From Desulfofarcimen acetoxidans DSM 771 (GTDB taxonomy: Bacteria; Bacillota; Desulfotomaculia; Desulfotomaculales; Desulfofarciminaceae): a stretch of 64,000 nt of DNA. The stretch spans positions 62,001-126,000 of the forward strand of contig NC_013216.1 in NCBI RefSeq assembly GCF_000024205.1, given 5' to 3'. The notes beneath the pieces were generated by a model. That model was not told the origin of the DNA. It ran no database searches and saw only the letters and a list, made by a program, of their open reading frames with translations. The stretch's first letter is position 1. Every line of letters begins with the position of its first letter. The translations under genes were made by a program, and so were the position numbers. Of the stretch, positions 56,923 through 64,000 are shown one piece after another.

Positions 56923-57840
56923 TTGTCGGAGTTGTCTTCACCGTCGAAGGTTTTTAACCTGTTTAAAGAGTTTAATTTTCACACTAATAAAAAATTGGGA
57001 CAGAATTTTTTAATAGACAGCAATATTATCAGTAAAATAATATCTGCTGCGGATTTAAGAAGTGAGGATCTGGTTGTAGAAATCGGGCCCGGTCTGGGTG
57101 TTTTGACTCAGTCTATTGCCGATGAAGTTAGCCGGGTTTTGTCTATAGAAATTGATCGGAAATTACAGCCTATTTTAGAAGTTAACTTAAAGGAATATAG
57201 CAATACAAAGGTAATTTTTCAAGATGCCCTGAAAACAGATTTTGACCGTTTGGTTTATGCAGAAGCAGGTGGCAAAAGTCGCAGCTATAAAGTAATAGCT
57301 AATTTACCTTATTATATTACTACTCCTTTATTGATGCATATACTGGAAAGTAAATTCAATGTGGAATTGATTGTTATAATGGTACAACGTGAGGTGGCTG
57401 AGAGAATGACAGCCCCACCGGGAAAAAAAGATTACGGGGCATTAAGCGTGGCAGTGCAGTATTATACTGAGCCTGAGATAATCTGTCGTGTACCCAAAAC
57501 AGTATTTATACCTGCACCCGAAGTAGATTCTACGGTAATTAGGCTAATAAAAAGAAAATTGCCGCCGGTGCAGCTGAAAAGTGAAAAACTATTCTTTAAT
57601 TTAGTCAGAACCGCCTTTAACCAAAGAAGAAAGACAGTTTTAAACGCGATGCAAGGATCTAATTGGGGATTAATGAAGGAAGAGTGGAAAATTATATTGG
57701 AGAAAGCGGGTATAGACCCAATGCGCAGGGGCGAAACCTTTTCTTTGCAGGATTTTGCCATGCTTTCCAATTGTGTATATGAGACATTGAAAGAATTGTC
57801 AACAGTATATCAGGAAGGTGAACAAATTCCGTTATATTAG
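56923..57840 (+). CDS. rsmA: 16S rRNA (adenine1518/1519-N6)-dimethyltransferase
   Basis: A 305-residue KsgA-type enzyme. KKLGQNFLIDSNI, the SAM loop VEIGPGLGVLTQ, the catalytic NLPYYITTPLL and the C-terminal PAPEVDSTVIRL and FNQRRKTVLNA are canonical. It starts at a TTG 6 nt after GGGAGGG. The rnmV (ribonuclease M5) gene usually placed before it in Bacillus is absent. Confidence 0.96.
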   Translation: MSELSSPSKVFNLFKEFNFHTNKKLGQNFLIDSNIISKIISAADLRSEDLVVEIGPGLGVLTQSIADEVSRVLSIEIDRKLQPILEVNLKEYSNTKVIFQDALKTDFDRLVYAEAGGKSRSYKVIANLPYYITTPLLMHILESKFNVELIVIMVQREVAERMTAPPGKKDYGALSVAVQYYTEPEIICRVPKTVFIPAPEVDSTVIRLIKRKLPPVQLKSEKLFFNLVRTAFNQRRKTVLNAMQGSNWGLMKEEWKIILEKAGIDPMRRGETFSLQDFAMLSNCVYETLKELSTVYQEGEQIPLY

Positions 57841-57852
57841 GAGGCAATAAGT

Positions 57853-58350
57853 ATGTGGATAAGTCCGTCTAAGGGGGTTATGACTTTTTCTCAGGTGTTA
57901 TTAAAGATAAAAGAGGAAATGGAGAAAGGTTATAATCATGACTCCTTCCGTTTAATGGTAGGCTGTGATTCACAAACCAGGAAGAATACCACTTTCGTTA
58001 CTGCTATTATTCTGCATAAGGTCGGCAGGGGAGCTATATTTTTTTATCATAAAAATACTGTGCGAAAAATACCGGTGATGCAAAAGAGAATTTTTAGCGA
58101 GGCTGCTTATAGTTTAGGGGTTGCCGGCCAGCTAGCGGATTATCTGTCGCGAATAAACTTAGATGTTCAGGTAGAGATACATGTTGACATAGGTGAAAAT
58201 GGGGAAACAAATAAAATGCTAAAAGAAGTTATCGGCATGGTAGCCGGCTCCGGTTTCCAGTGCAGGGTTAAACCCTATTCAGTAGCCGCATCCTGGTGTG
58301 CGGACCGGTTTAACAAGTCCGAGACGGTGCTGTCTAATGAGTATATTTAG
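57853..58350 (+). CDS. YkuK-family RNase H-like protein (DUF458)
   Basis: A 165-residue protein with an RNase H-like pattern: FRLMVGCDSQTRKNTTFVTAIILHKVGRGA with an acidic residue on the first strand, then VEIHVDIGENGETNKMLKEVIGMVAGSGF. These fit the DUF458/YkuK family, whose substrate is unknown. AGGAGGC precedes the ATG and it lies 12 bp after rsmA, so the two are probably co-transcribed. Confidence 0.88.
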   Translation: MWISPSKGVMTFSQVLLKIKEEMEKGYNHDSFRLMVGCDSQTRKNTTFVTAIILHKVGRGAIFFYHKNTVRKIPVMQKRIFSEAAYSLGVAGQLADYLSRINLDVQVEIHVDIGENGETNKMLKEVIGMVAGSGFQCRVKPYSVAASWCADRFNKSETVLSNEYI

Positions 58351-58437
58351 GGATACAGCTGAAAATATCAAAGCTGCATATTCAAAAAATCTTTATTATT
58401 AACAGATGTCATTTGCCAAAATATTATAAATATATAT

Positions 58438-58474
58438 CAAAAGACCGTACTACTATATGTGGTACGGTCTTTTG
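58438..58474. terminator. Terminator after the YkuK-like gene
   Basis: CAAAAGACCGTAC / GTACGGTCTTTTG, 13 perfect pairs extended by three weaker ones, T-run at the 3' side. Confidence 0.85.
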
Positions 58475-58604
58475 AGGTTTTAATCATGAATATTTTTGCT
58501 AATAAAATGCTATTTTTCATAAATATTACTATTAAGTAGGTGATAAATTCACAAATTGTCTGTTGTATCAATAATATATAAAAAATGCTAAAGGGGAGAT
58601 GTCT

Positions 58605-59486
58605 ATGAATATTAAGGTGGGTGATATAGTCGGCCGATCTTCCTACGGGTGCGACATATTTTTTAAGGTAATAAACATATATACAAATGTAGCCGGGCAG
58701 CAAATGGCAAAATTAAAGGGAATGGATTTAAGGCTTACTGCTACTGCTGCTGTAAGTGATTTAGTGAAAATTGATCCCACCCATGTCAATGCTTATTGGC
58801 ATAAAATGATGAGTAGGAATTATGAGGAAATGAAAAGAGTGTTTTCCAGGCGGCAGGAAGCTCATCAGAGAAGTATCATGAGAAATACCGGTGACAGAAT
58901 TGAGAGTTTTGATATACCCGGCAAGGTGCTGCATGTAGATGGCGATAAGGATTATTTAAACTTGTGTATGACGACGTATAAGCAAATGAGCATACCGGCG
59001 CACGGTTATAATGTGAGCGAAGAAAAACAGCCGGAGAAGATAATAGAACTGTTGGAAAAGCATAATCCTGATATTGTGGTGTTAACCGGTCATGATGGAT
59101 TCATTAAAGGGCAAAAAGACTTTTCTGACCTGAAGAATTATCATAATTCCAGACATTACGTAGAAGCAATCAAGTCAGCCAGACGCTATGAAAAAAATAT
59201 GGATGATTTGATTATTTTTGCCGGTGCCTGTCAGTCACATTATGAGGCCATGTTGGATGCAGGTGCCAATTTTGCAAGTTCACCTAAAAGAGTTTTAATC
59301 CATGCTTTTGACCCGGTATTTATTGTTGAAAAAATCGCCTATACATCTATTTATGAAGCAATACCTCTAAAGGAAGTGATATCCGGCACTATTACAGGTT
59401 TTGAAGGCGTGGGCGGCATGGAAACCAGAGGCAAACATCGCTTAGGTATTCCAAAATCCTCAATTGAACAAAAACCTTTAAGCTAG
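58605..59486 (+). CDS. yabG: Sporulation-specific peptidase YabG
   Basis: A 293-residue cysteine protease of the spore coat, which in Bacillus trims coat proteins and in C. difficile processes pre-proSleC and CspBA. Family motifs: VGDIVGRSSYGCDIFFKV, VLHVDGDKDYLNLC, VVLTGHDGF, FAGACQSHYEAMLDAGANFASSP (catalytic region) and VGGMETRGKHRLG. The ATG at 58605 is 6 nt after AAGGGGAG; the ATG at 58599 touches that site. It closes the csfB-yabG syntenic block. Confidence 0.95.
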   Translation: MNIKVGDIVGRSSYGCDIFFKVINIYTNVAGQQMAKLKGMDLRLTATAAVSDLVKIDPTHVNAYWHKMMSRNYEEMKRVFSRRQEAHQRSIMRNTGDRIESFDIPGKVLHVDGDKDYLNLCMTTYKQMSIPAHGYNVSEEKQPEKIIELLEKHNPDIVVLTGHDGFIKGQKDFSDLKNYHNSRHYVEAIKSARRYEKNMDDLIIFAGACQSHYEAMLDAGANFASSPKRVLIHAFDPVFIVEKIAYTSIYEAIPLKEVISGTITGFEGVGGMETRGKHRLGIPKSSIEQKPLS

Positions 59487-59576
59487 ATTTTTAAATACAC
59501 AACACCGAACCCCTGATAAAAACTCTGCATATGATGATGAGGAGATATTGAACAATCTCCTAGAGGGAGTGTGTTT

Positions 59577-60071
59577 ATGGACAGGTTTTTAAATGTTATG
59601 AAAGTTCACCGCAAAAAAATATTGCGGCGAAAAAATGTTGTTGGGGTTGGGGTTGGCACGAAGTTAACCAGAGGAGAGGATACAGGAAAAACGGCTATAG
59701 TAGTATTTGTGAAGAAAAAGCTGCCACAGGCTGAGATTTACGGAACTGAAGTGCTGCCTAAAAAAATTAATGATTTGGAAGTTGATGTTGTAGAAATAGG
59801 AACAGTTAGGCTTTTAGGGCGTACGGATCGTGGCCGTCCCGCGCAGCCGGGCGTAAGTATTGCGCATTATAAGAGTACAGCCGGCACTCTAGGGGCAATT
59901 GTCAGGGATTTGGAGACAGGGGAGAAGTTTATATTGTCTAATAATCATGTACTGGCAAATGCCACCAATGGCAGGGATGGTCGTTCCCAATTGGGTGATC
60001 CCATATTGCAGCCCGGGGGCTGGGTAAGCTTATTGAAAGAAAAACCGCGAATTGATCTCTGGTTGTACTGA
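59577..60071 (+). pseudogene. Truncated trypsin-like serine protease family gene
   Basis: A 164-residue frame with GAGGGAG before the ATG. The N-terminal VVGVGVGTKLTRGEDTGKTAIVVFVKKKLP and the histidine segment FILSNNHVLANATN resemble bacterial trypsin-like domain proteins that run to about 300 residues or more. After ILQPGG the frame goes on with GWVSLLKEKPRIDLWLY and stops; the aspartate and serine of the triad are missing. It is either a decayed gene or a short non-catalytic relative. No continuation was found in the three forward frames by eye. Confidence 0.6.
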
Positions 60072-60434
60072 ATCGCAAAAATGAAAATCCCAATAAATTA
60101 CAGTTGTAATTTATATTTACTTTAAATATAATAAGAGTAAGCACCATCCTCTACGGCGACTCGGATTGCATGTATTTTTGGAAACAAAATAAGTTTTCCG
60201 GAGTATAACTAGTGACCAGTCCTCGGATAGTGTTTTTAAGGTGTTTCAAATGAACGGATTCTCAAGAAATTTAATGACAGCGTTCGGGAAGATTGACTTT
60301 CTAGACCGTGTTTTGACACTGAGCAATTAATTTTAATGTTTCTCGGGTTCATAGTTTAAGCTGAATAGTTGCACGTGGGGATGATATGCAGAGTTTGATT
60401 TGGCAGCATGTGAATGTAGAGATGGTTGCTTGGG

Positions 60435-60461
60435 AAAAAGAGGGCTTTAAGCCCTCTTTTT
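60435..60461 (+). terminator. Rho-independent terminator in the gene-poor region
   Basis: AAAAAGAGGGCTT / AAGCCCTCTTTTT with a minimal loop and a T-run. No recognised gene ends before it, which suggests an unannotated transcript or a decayed gene. Confidence 0.75.
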
Positions 60462-60532
60462 CTAGTTCTTATAACATATTATTTTCTTGGTTATACAAGC
60501 CAAACTATTATAGAAATGAGCAGGGTTGCAAA

Positions 60533-60564
60533 CGTCAGAAGCATTTAATTAAATGCTTCTGACG
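60533..60564. repeat. 32-bp perfect palindrome
   Basis: CGTCAGAAGCATTTAA is followed directly by its exact complement TTAAATGCTTCTGACG with no spacer. It lies 10 bp before a -35 element. It could be a dimer operator or a cruciform site. Confidence 0.7.
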
Positions 60565-60573
60565 AGAGTAAAC

Positions 60574-60602
60574 TTTACTATATGATAAATTTTTGATAGA
60601 AT
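60574..60602 (+). promoter_or_regulatory. Promoter of the YtvI-like gene
   Basis: TTTACT, a 17-nt spacer, TAGAAT at 60597-60602; the gene begins 65 bp later. Confidence 0.6.
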
Positions 60603-60666
60603 GTAAACAATAAAATAGAAATAAAAGGTATTTGTTGGTAGTAGAAAGAAAGGTGTACATATTTAT

Positions 60667-61737
60667 ATGATTGTGTTCTATCTTAAGAATATGCGTTTCT
60701 TGATAAATCTTGTTCTATTGTTGCTGACGATGTACGGTATTTACTATCTATTCAGGCTCACATATCATTTAACATTTCCCTTTTTGGTAGGGACAATCAT
60801 ATCCTTGACGCTTGAACCATTGATTGTTAAATTGCAAAGGAATTCAGTGCCGCGTATCTACTCAGTGTTATTTGTAGTATTCGCCATTGTGCTTTTGACA
60901 GGTCTCTTAACCATGTGGCTTGTTTATGGATTGACAGCGGAGATTCACACGTTGATTAATGAATATCCCGCTATTGTAAAAGCGCTTCAATTGAAACAAC
61001 AGTTTTTGTTGGAGAGAATGTCACATTATCAAAATATCCTGCCGGAGGAGTTTATTTATAATTTAAAAGAGTATTCAAATAAGGTGAATGATTATATTGT
61101 AGGCATGATTTCAAAAACTATTCAAGTTGTTTTTGTTTTACTTAAGACTGTTCCGGATAAGCTTTTGATTTATGTTATAGTTGTTATGTATATATTTTTC
61201 TTTAGCATGGAGTGGCCCAAGTACAAGGAAAGGTTAAAATGTTCAATTTCAGAGGATTTATGGAAAAAAACTTCTCAGATCGTCAACGATACAAAGATAG
61301 GTATAGTTGGTTATTTAAAGGCACAGCTAATCATAGCTTTAATTTCAGGATTAATAATTCTGATAGGGTTATTGCTAATTAAATCACAGTTTGTTTTAAT
61401 CATTACGATTATGTGTATTTTTGCTAGTTTTATTCCTTTTTTAGGCGTAAATATTGTTTTGGTGCCTTGGGCTATCTACTCGGCATTTTTTTGTTTGGAA
61501 TCTTTTGCTCTGGAGTTAATAGCTATAATGGTAACTGTCTCTGTAGTCCGGCACATTATTGAGCCGAAAATTCTCGGCGATAAATTAGGAATACAGCCTA
61601 TTGGCATTTTGGTTGCTCTGTTTATTGGTTTTGAATTGGTTGGTTTCTGGGGTCTGATTTTAGGCCCGCTGGGACTTATAGTGTTTAATTCCATGGTTAA
61701 GTCAGGTTTGCTGGGTTCATTGCTGATAGACAAATAA
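60667..61737 (+). CDS. AI-2E family transporter, YtvI-like
   Basis: A 356-residue polytopic membrane protein with seven or eight hydrophobic segments, in the two-block pattern of the AI-2E transporter family: an N-terminal pair, a soluble middle helix region (residues 95-150), and a C-terminal bundle. The family motif is visible in FIPFLGVNIVLVPWAIY, EPKILGDKLGIQPIGILVALFIG and WGLILGPLG. Firmicutes members include the sporulation protein YtvI; transport substrate is not known. GAAAGGTG precedes the ATG. Confidence 0.9.
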   Translation: MIVFYLKNMRFLINLVLLLLTMYGIYYLFRLTYHLTFPFLVGTIISLTLEPLIVKLQRNSVPRIYSVLFVVFAIVLLTGLLTMWLVYGLTAEIHTLINEYPAIVKALQLKQQFLLERMSHYQNILPEEFIYNLKEYSNKVNDYIVGMISKTIQVVFVLLKTVPDKLLIYVIVVMYIFFFSMEWPKYKERLKCSISEDLWKKTSQIVNDTKIGIVGYLKAQLIIALISGLIILIGLLLIKSQFVLIITIMCIFASFIPFLGVNIVLVPWAIYSAFFCLESFALELIAIMVTVSVVRHIIEPKILGDKLGIQPIGILVALFIGFELVGFWGLILGPLGLIVFNSMVKSGLLGSLLIDK

Positions 61738-61756
61738 GAGTGGAATATTAAAATAG

Positions 61757-61804
61757 AAAAGAACCCCCCGATACCTTTGAGTAAACCGCCGGGGGGTTCT
61801 TTTT
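61757..61804. terminator. Bidirectional terminator between the YtvI-like and DUF169 genes
   Basis: AAAAGAACCCCCCG / CGGGGGGTTCTTTT, a 14-bp stem over a 19-nt loop, between convergent genes. Confidence 0.85.
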
Positions 61805-61830
61805 GGTTAATTGGCGTTCTATCAATAAAA

Positions 61831-62628
61831 CTATTTTTCATCGCCGCTATTATTTCTAGGTAATACCTCCAGCCAGCAATGCCGCTGCAGGAAGCTCCCT
61901 TCTACATTATCTTCCATTTCCAGGAATCTCTTATAAGGCATGGCAAAGGACAGCATATCTTTGGGCATGTGCTTGCGTACAGAGATATCCGTCATGCCGA
62001 CTACTGCTCTTGGCAGATCAGATTTGCCTTCATTGTAGGGAACAAGGAAAAAATTGTGGCATCCTGCTGCGAAGGGAATCATTACGTTCTCGCTGCCTTT
62101 ACGGTCATAGTTGGCCAGTACAACCATGGCGGAGAGCTGGTCGGCTGTGACCAGAAATGTTACTACTTCAGGTGTCTCATCCTCTTTTACTTCCGAAAGC
62201 GGCTTAAAGATAACATATTCTGCCGGCACTTCCGTTATTGGCAGCCAGTCAACAAATGATTTTACCAGTTCAGGTGTCTTTTTATAGGCTTCCCCGTCTT
62301 TTAAGGATTGCATGATTCTAACTATATTTTTGCCCAGTTCGGTATTGCAGAACTCAGGGTTGCCAATAGAGAGGAAATAGTCAAAACCACCAGGAAAATC
62401 AAGGTAGAGGTTACCAAAGCCTAAACCTACCCCACCGCCGGGGCAACCATAGGTTTTTCTGTCAAATACCGCTGATTTGCCTTTCATGGCAGCGGCTGTA
62501 AACATTGCTGCCACACAGCCCCAGCGACCCTCCTTGAATTGCATGGCATCTTCTGGTTTTGCGTTACTGAGTAATATGGCTACGGGTTTGGTTTTTAAAC
62601 CAATAGCTTCAGCAATTTTAGACTTCAC
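61831..62628 (-). CDS. DUF169 family protein
   Basis: A 265-residue soluble protein of the DUF169 family. It has the family features: LKTKPVAILLSNAKPEDA, WGCVAAMFTAAAMKGKSAVFDRKTYGCPGG, and FAAGCHNFFLVPY with conserved cysteines in GC contexts (GRWGCV, TYGCPG, AAGCHN). Function is unknown; members are common in strict anaerobes and may bind a metal or a corrinoid (inference). I use the GTG at 62628, 8 nt after AGGAGG at 62642-62637; a GTG at 62637 overlaps that site. A structured leader precedes it. Confidence 0.88.
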   Translation of the reverse strand: MKSKIAEAIGLKTKPVAILLSNAKPEDAMQFKEGRWGCVAAMFTAAAMKGKSAVFDRKTYGCPGGGVGLGFGNLYLDFPGGFDYFLSIGNPEFCNTELGKNIVRIMQSLKDGEAYKKTPELVKSFVDWLPITEVPAEYVIFKPLSEVKEDETPEVVTFLVTADQLSAMVVLANYDRKGSENVMIPFAAGCHNFFLVPYNEGKSDLPRAVVGMTDISVRKHMPKDMLSFAMPYKRFLEMEDNVEGSFLQRHCWLEVLPRNNSGDEK

Positions 62629-62644
62629 CTTACCCACCTCCTAT

Positions 62645-62921
62645 GTTATTTAGACCAGTGGACCACCCGCCACCTAAGAGGTGGGAGCTTCCTGTTTCAT
62701 CGACAACAGCCTGTTGCCAAAAAGGTAACAGATCCCACACAATCTCAGTCAGGCGTAACTTCGGGTGGTCCCCACCCCAGTTATTAGTGGCTCTCCTGAC
62801 CATGTATAAGGCCAATTTATGCGGTAGAGCCTTTGGGATTGCTTCTTGCCGGACGGCGAACATTTTATGCAGCGGCCTTCCCGCTGCAAGCCCATATGTT
62901 CAGTTCTCAAGGAGCAAATCT
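62645..62921 (-). ncRNA. Candidate structured leader RNA before DUF169, or IS605-type omegaRNA remnant
   Basis: Starting at an extended -10 (TGGTATAAT, 62936-62928 on the minus strand), a transcript would run about 290 nt into the DUF169 gene. It folds locally: TGCAGCGG / CCGCTGCA (62868-62888) is a perfect 8-bp hairpin, and ACCACCCG (62769-62762) can pair with CGGGTGGT (62669-62662). CCCACCT (62685-62679) can pair either with AGGTGG (62675-62670) or with AGGTGGG of the ribosome site (62639-62633). The segment AACAGGAAGCTCCCACCTC with its hairpin also recalls the 3' end of IS200/IS605 TnpB elements. No protein reading in this stretch convinces me. Confidence 0.45.
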
Positions 62922-62927
62922 AATAAA

Positions 62928-62936
62928 ATTATACCA
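62928..62936 (-). promoter_or_regulatory. Extended -10 promoter for the DUF169 leader
   Basis: Reads TGGTATAAT on the minus strand, a perfect extended -10; the -35 is weak. Predicted start near 62921. Confidence 0.5.
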
Positions 62937-63018
62937 GAGAATCAGCCTGAAGTGGGGAGAAAAAAATATCCTTCTTTGCTCGGATTTCGGTGGATCCGGT
63001 TAAATTATGTCGGAAAGA

Positions 63019-63046
63019 AAAAGCTGCCGAATTACCGGCAGCTTTT
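63019..63046. terminator. Terminator of the activase gene
   Basis: AAAAGCTGCCG / CGGCAGCTTTT, an 11-bp perfect stem with a 6-nt loop; on the minus strand it ends in TTTTTCTTTCC. Confidence 0.85.
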
Positions 63047-63102
63047 AGTATCGAATTCTATTGATATTTTAATTATTAGGTTCACTCAAATGTAGCCGTA
63101 TA

Positions 63103-63906
63103 TCAGGCCAGAGCCGCTCCCAAAGCACCCACTAACTGAGGGTTTTCCGGTATAAGCAGAGTAGTTTGCAGCATTTCCCCCAACATTTTGACAATACAGG
63201 GATTTAAAGCTACGCCGCCGGTAAAGGCAACAGGCGGTTCTAAGCCTACCCGCTGCAGCATGCTTGCTGCCTTCTCCGCAGTTGATGAGTGCAGGGCACT
63301 GGCAATGTCACGCCTGGTATAACCTCCGTGCAGTAATGAGATGGCTTCCGATTCGGCGAAGACAGTGCACATATTGCTGATTTTGATGCCCGGTTTGCCT
63401 TGCAGGGCATCTTGACCGAAATCTTCGGGTGAATTGTAGCCCAGAGCCGCAGCCATGACCTCTAAAAATTTACCGGTTCCGGCCGAGCATTTGTCATTCA
63501 TTTGAAAGTCAGTTACATTGCCTTTGCTGTCTAATTGAATAACCTTGGTATCTTGACCGCCAATATCGAGAATCGTTTTGGCCTGCGGAAAAAGGTTGGT
63601 TACTCCAATCGCATGGGCCTTAATCTCAGTAATTACCCGCTGGGCGAATTCGGCTTTAGCAGCATGTCTGCCGTAACCTGTGGCGGTAATTTGAACAGAA
63701 TTCGGAGTTGTCTCATCTGGACTGGCAGGAAAACCGGTTTTTATCTCGAAATCCTGCAGAGCCCGGTGTACTGAAGCCAGCATTTCACCGGCTGTCTTTA
63801 GTGGCGTAAACCCGGTGTTCAGCAGGTTGGTCAGTACTACCTGATCTTGCTGCAAAACCACCATTCCAATAGTTCTCGATCCTATGTCTATACCTATATT
63901 AATCAT
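63103..63906 (-). CDS. Acyl-CoA dehydratase activase (HgdC/BadG/BcrA family)
   Basis: A 267-residue ASKHA-fold ATPase that reduces and energises 2-hydroxyacyl-CoA dehydratase-type enzymes. INIGIDIGSRTIGMVVL is the phosphate-1 loop and ILDIGGQDTKVI the phosphate-2 region. The [4Fe-4S] shared by the dimer is held by the cysteine in NDKCSAGTGKFLE and that in SNMCTVFAESE, and FTGGVALNPCIV is the adenosine motif. It starts 3 bp after the partial dehydratase gene, as expected for a dehydratase-activase operon. Its partner and substrate cannot be set from this window. Confidence 0.93.
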   Translation of the reverse strand: MINIGIDIGSRTIGMVVLQQDQVVLTNLLNTGFTPLKTAGEMLASVHRALQDFEIKTGFPASPDETTPNSVQITATGYGRHAAKAEFAQRVITEIKAHAIGVTNLFPQAKTILDIGGQDTKVIQLDSKGNVTDFQMNDKCSAGTGKFLEVMAAALGYNSPEDFGQDALQGKPGIKISNMCTVFAESEAISLLHGGYTRRDIASALHSSTAEKAASMLQRVGLEPPVAFTGGVALNPCIVKMLGEMLQTTLLIPENPQLVGALGAALA

Positions 63907-63909
63907 TTT

Positions 63910-64000
63910 TTAACCAATCAACTCCAAAAATGCTTCTATACGTGTTTTCAGCTGGCCGACATCTTCTTGGCCATAATCGGTTTCAATTCTTAAAAGTGGG
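63910..64000 (-). CDS. 2-hydroxyacyl-CoA dehydratase subunit, C-terminal end only
   Basis: Only the last 30 codons are in the window. They read PLLRIETDYGQEDVGQL, then KTRIEAFLELIG and a stop. The LRIETDY..ED.GQLKTRIEAFLE pattern is the conserved C-terminus of the HgdB/BcrB/C dehydratase subunit family. Its stop is 3 bp from the activase start. Confidence 0.78.
   Translation of the reverse strand, partial: PLLRIETDYGQEDVGQLKTRIEAFLELIG

Larger units (their letters stand above)
60072..60666. other. Gene-poor region after the truncated protease
   Basis: About 595 bp without a supported ORF. It holds a terminator (60435-60461), a 32-bp palindrome (60533-60564) and a promoter (60574-60602). The first 350 bp has scattered stops and could be decayed coding sequence. 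I could not identify it as a transposon remnant. Confidence 0.5.

Noticed and set aside
60150-60430. Possible transposase remnant in the gene-poor region
   Set aside because: Short frames give no transposase motif and no terminal inverted repeats or target duplication were found.
62630-62863. 77-codon minus-strand frame beginning MFAVRQEAIPKAL
   Set aside because: It runs through the hairpins of the candidate leader RNA, has no ribosome site and ends on the DUF169 start; more likely RNA than protein.

Overview
The window is chromosomal DNA of a Gram-positive, endospore-forming, sulfate- or sulfite-reducing anaerobe, most likely a member of Desulfotomaculum in the broad sense (Peptococcaceae/Desulfotomaculales). 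Three kinds of evidence point there. First, there is a dissimilatory sulfite reductase block: ferredoxin, dsrMK, dsrC, dsrN/cbiA, dsrAB and dsrD. Second, there are Firmicutes sporulation genes: gin/csfB, bofA-like, yabG, an AbrB/SpoVT-type regulator and a YabE-like protein. Third, the DNA is AT-rich with strong AGGAGG ribosome sites, frequent TTG/GTG starts, a T-box leader and a long Bacillus-type SRP RNA. The species is inference; the gene families are read from sequence.

Layout. 1-9.4 kb: partial zinc-finger gene, fba, transaldolase, rho, LysM/M23 peptidase, an orphan radical SAM protein, rpmE, DUF1385, prfA and prmC. 9.4-16.7 kb: a 24-codon minus-strand ORF, cheV, the SCIFF peptide with its radical SAM maturase, a TPR protein, an MA-type metallopeptidase, murA and rlmH. 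16.8-26.4 kb: the dsr block followed by TPR and YkgJ-type genes. 26.4-37.1 kb, mostly minus strand: HEAT-like and FmdB zinc-ribbon proteins, nifJ, an SLH/DUF4855 exoprotein, a YjfB-like protein and a PAS histidine kinase. 37.3-44.6 kb: tRNA-Ser(GGA), SRP RNA, dnaX, YbaB, recR, bofA and a second nifJ. 44.8-59.5 kb: a block syntenic with the csfB-to-yabG region of Bacillus subtilis (gin, PLP decarboxylase, tmk, holB, ricT, yabA, rsmI, abrB, T-box metG, tatD, cobO, YabE-like, rsmA, YkuK-like, yabG). 59.5-64 kb: a truncated trypsin-like gene, a gene-poor 0.6 kb stretch, a YtvI-like permease, and a minus-strand cluster of DUF169, acyl-CoA dehydratase activase and a dehydratase subunit.

How it works together. 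DsrAB reduces sulfite with DsrC as sulfur-carrying co-substrate. DsrMK connects this to the menaquinone pool, DsrN amidates siroheme and DsrD is an accessory activator. The DsrJOP subunits found in Gram-negative reducers are not seen here, which fits Gram-positive sulfate reducers. The two PFORs can supply reduced ferredoxin from pyruvate. Most remaining genes are housekeeping (replication, translation, wall synthesis).

The least explained signals are: a roughly 290-nt structured leader before the DUF169 gene whose arms could switch access to its ribosome site; paired palindromes at the ferredoxin-dsrMK promoter; a 24-codon gene-like unit behind prmC; a 32-bp perfect palindrome near 60.55 kb; and an odd repetitive cytoplasmic extension on the YabE-like protein. 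No CRISPR array, intact transposase or prophage was seen.
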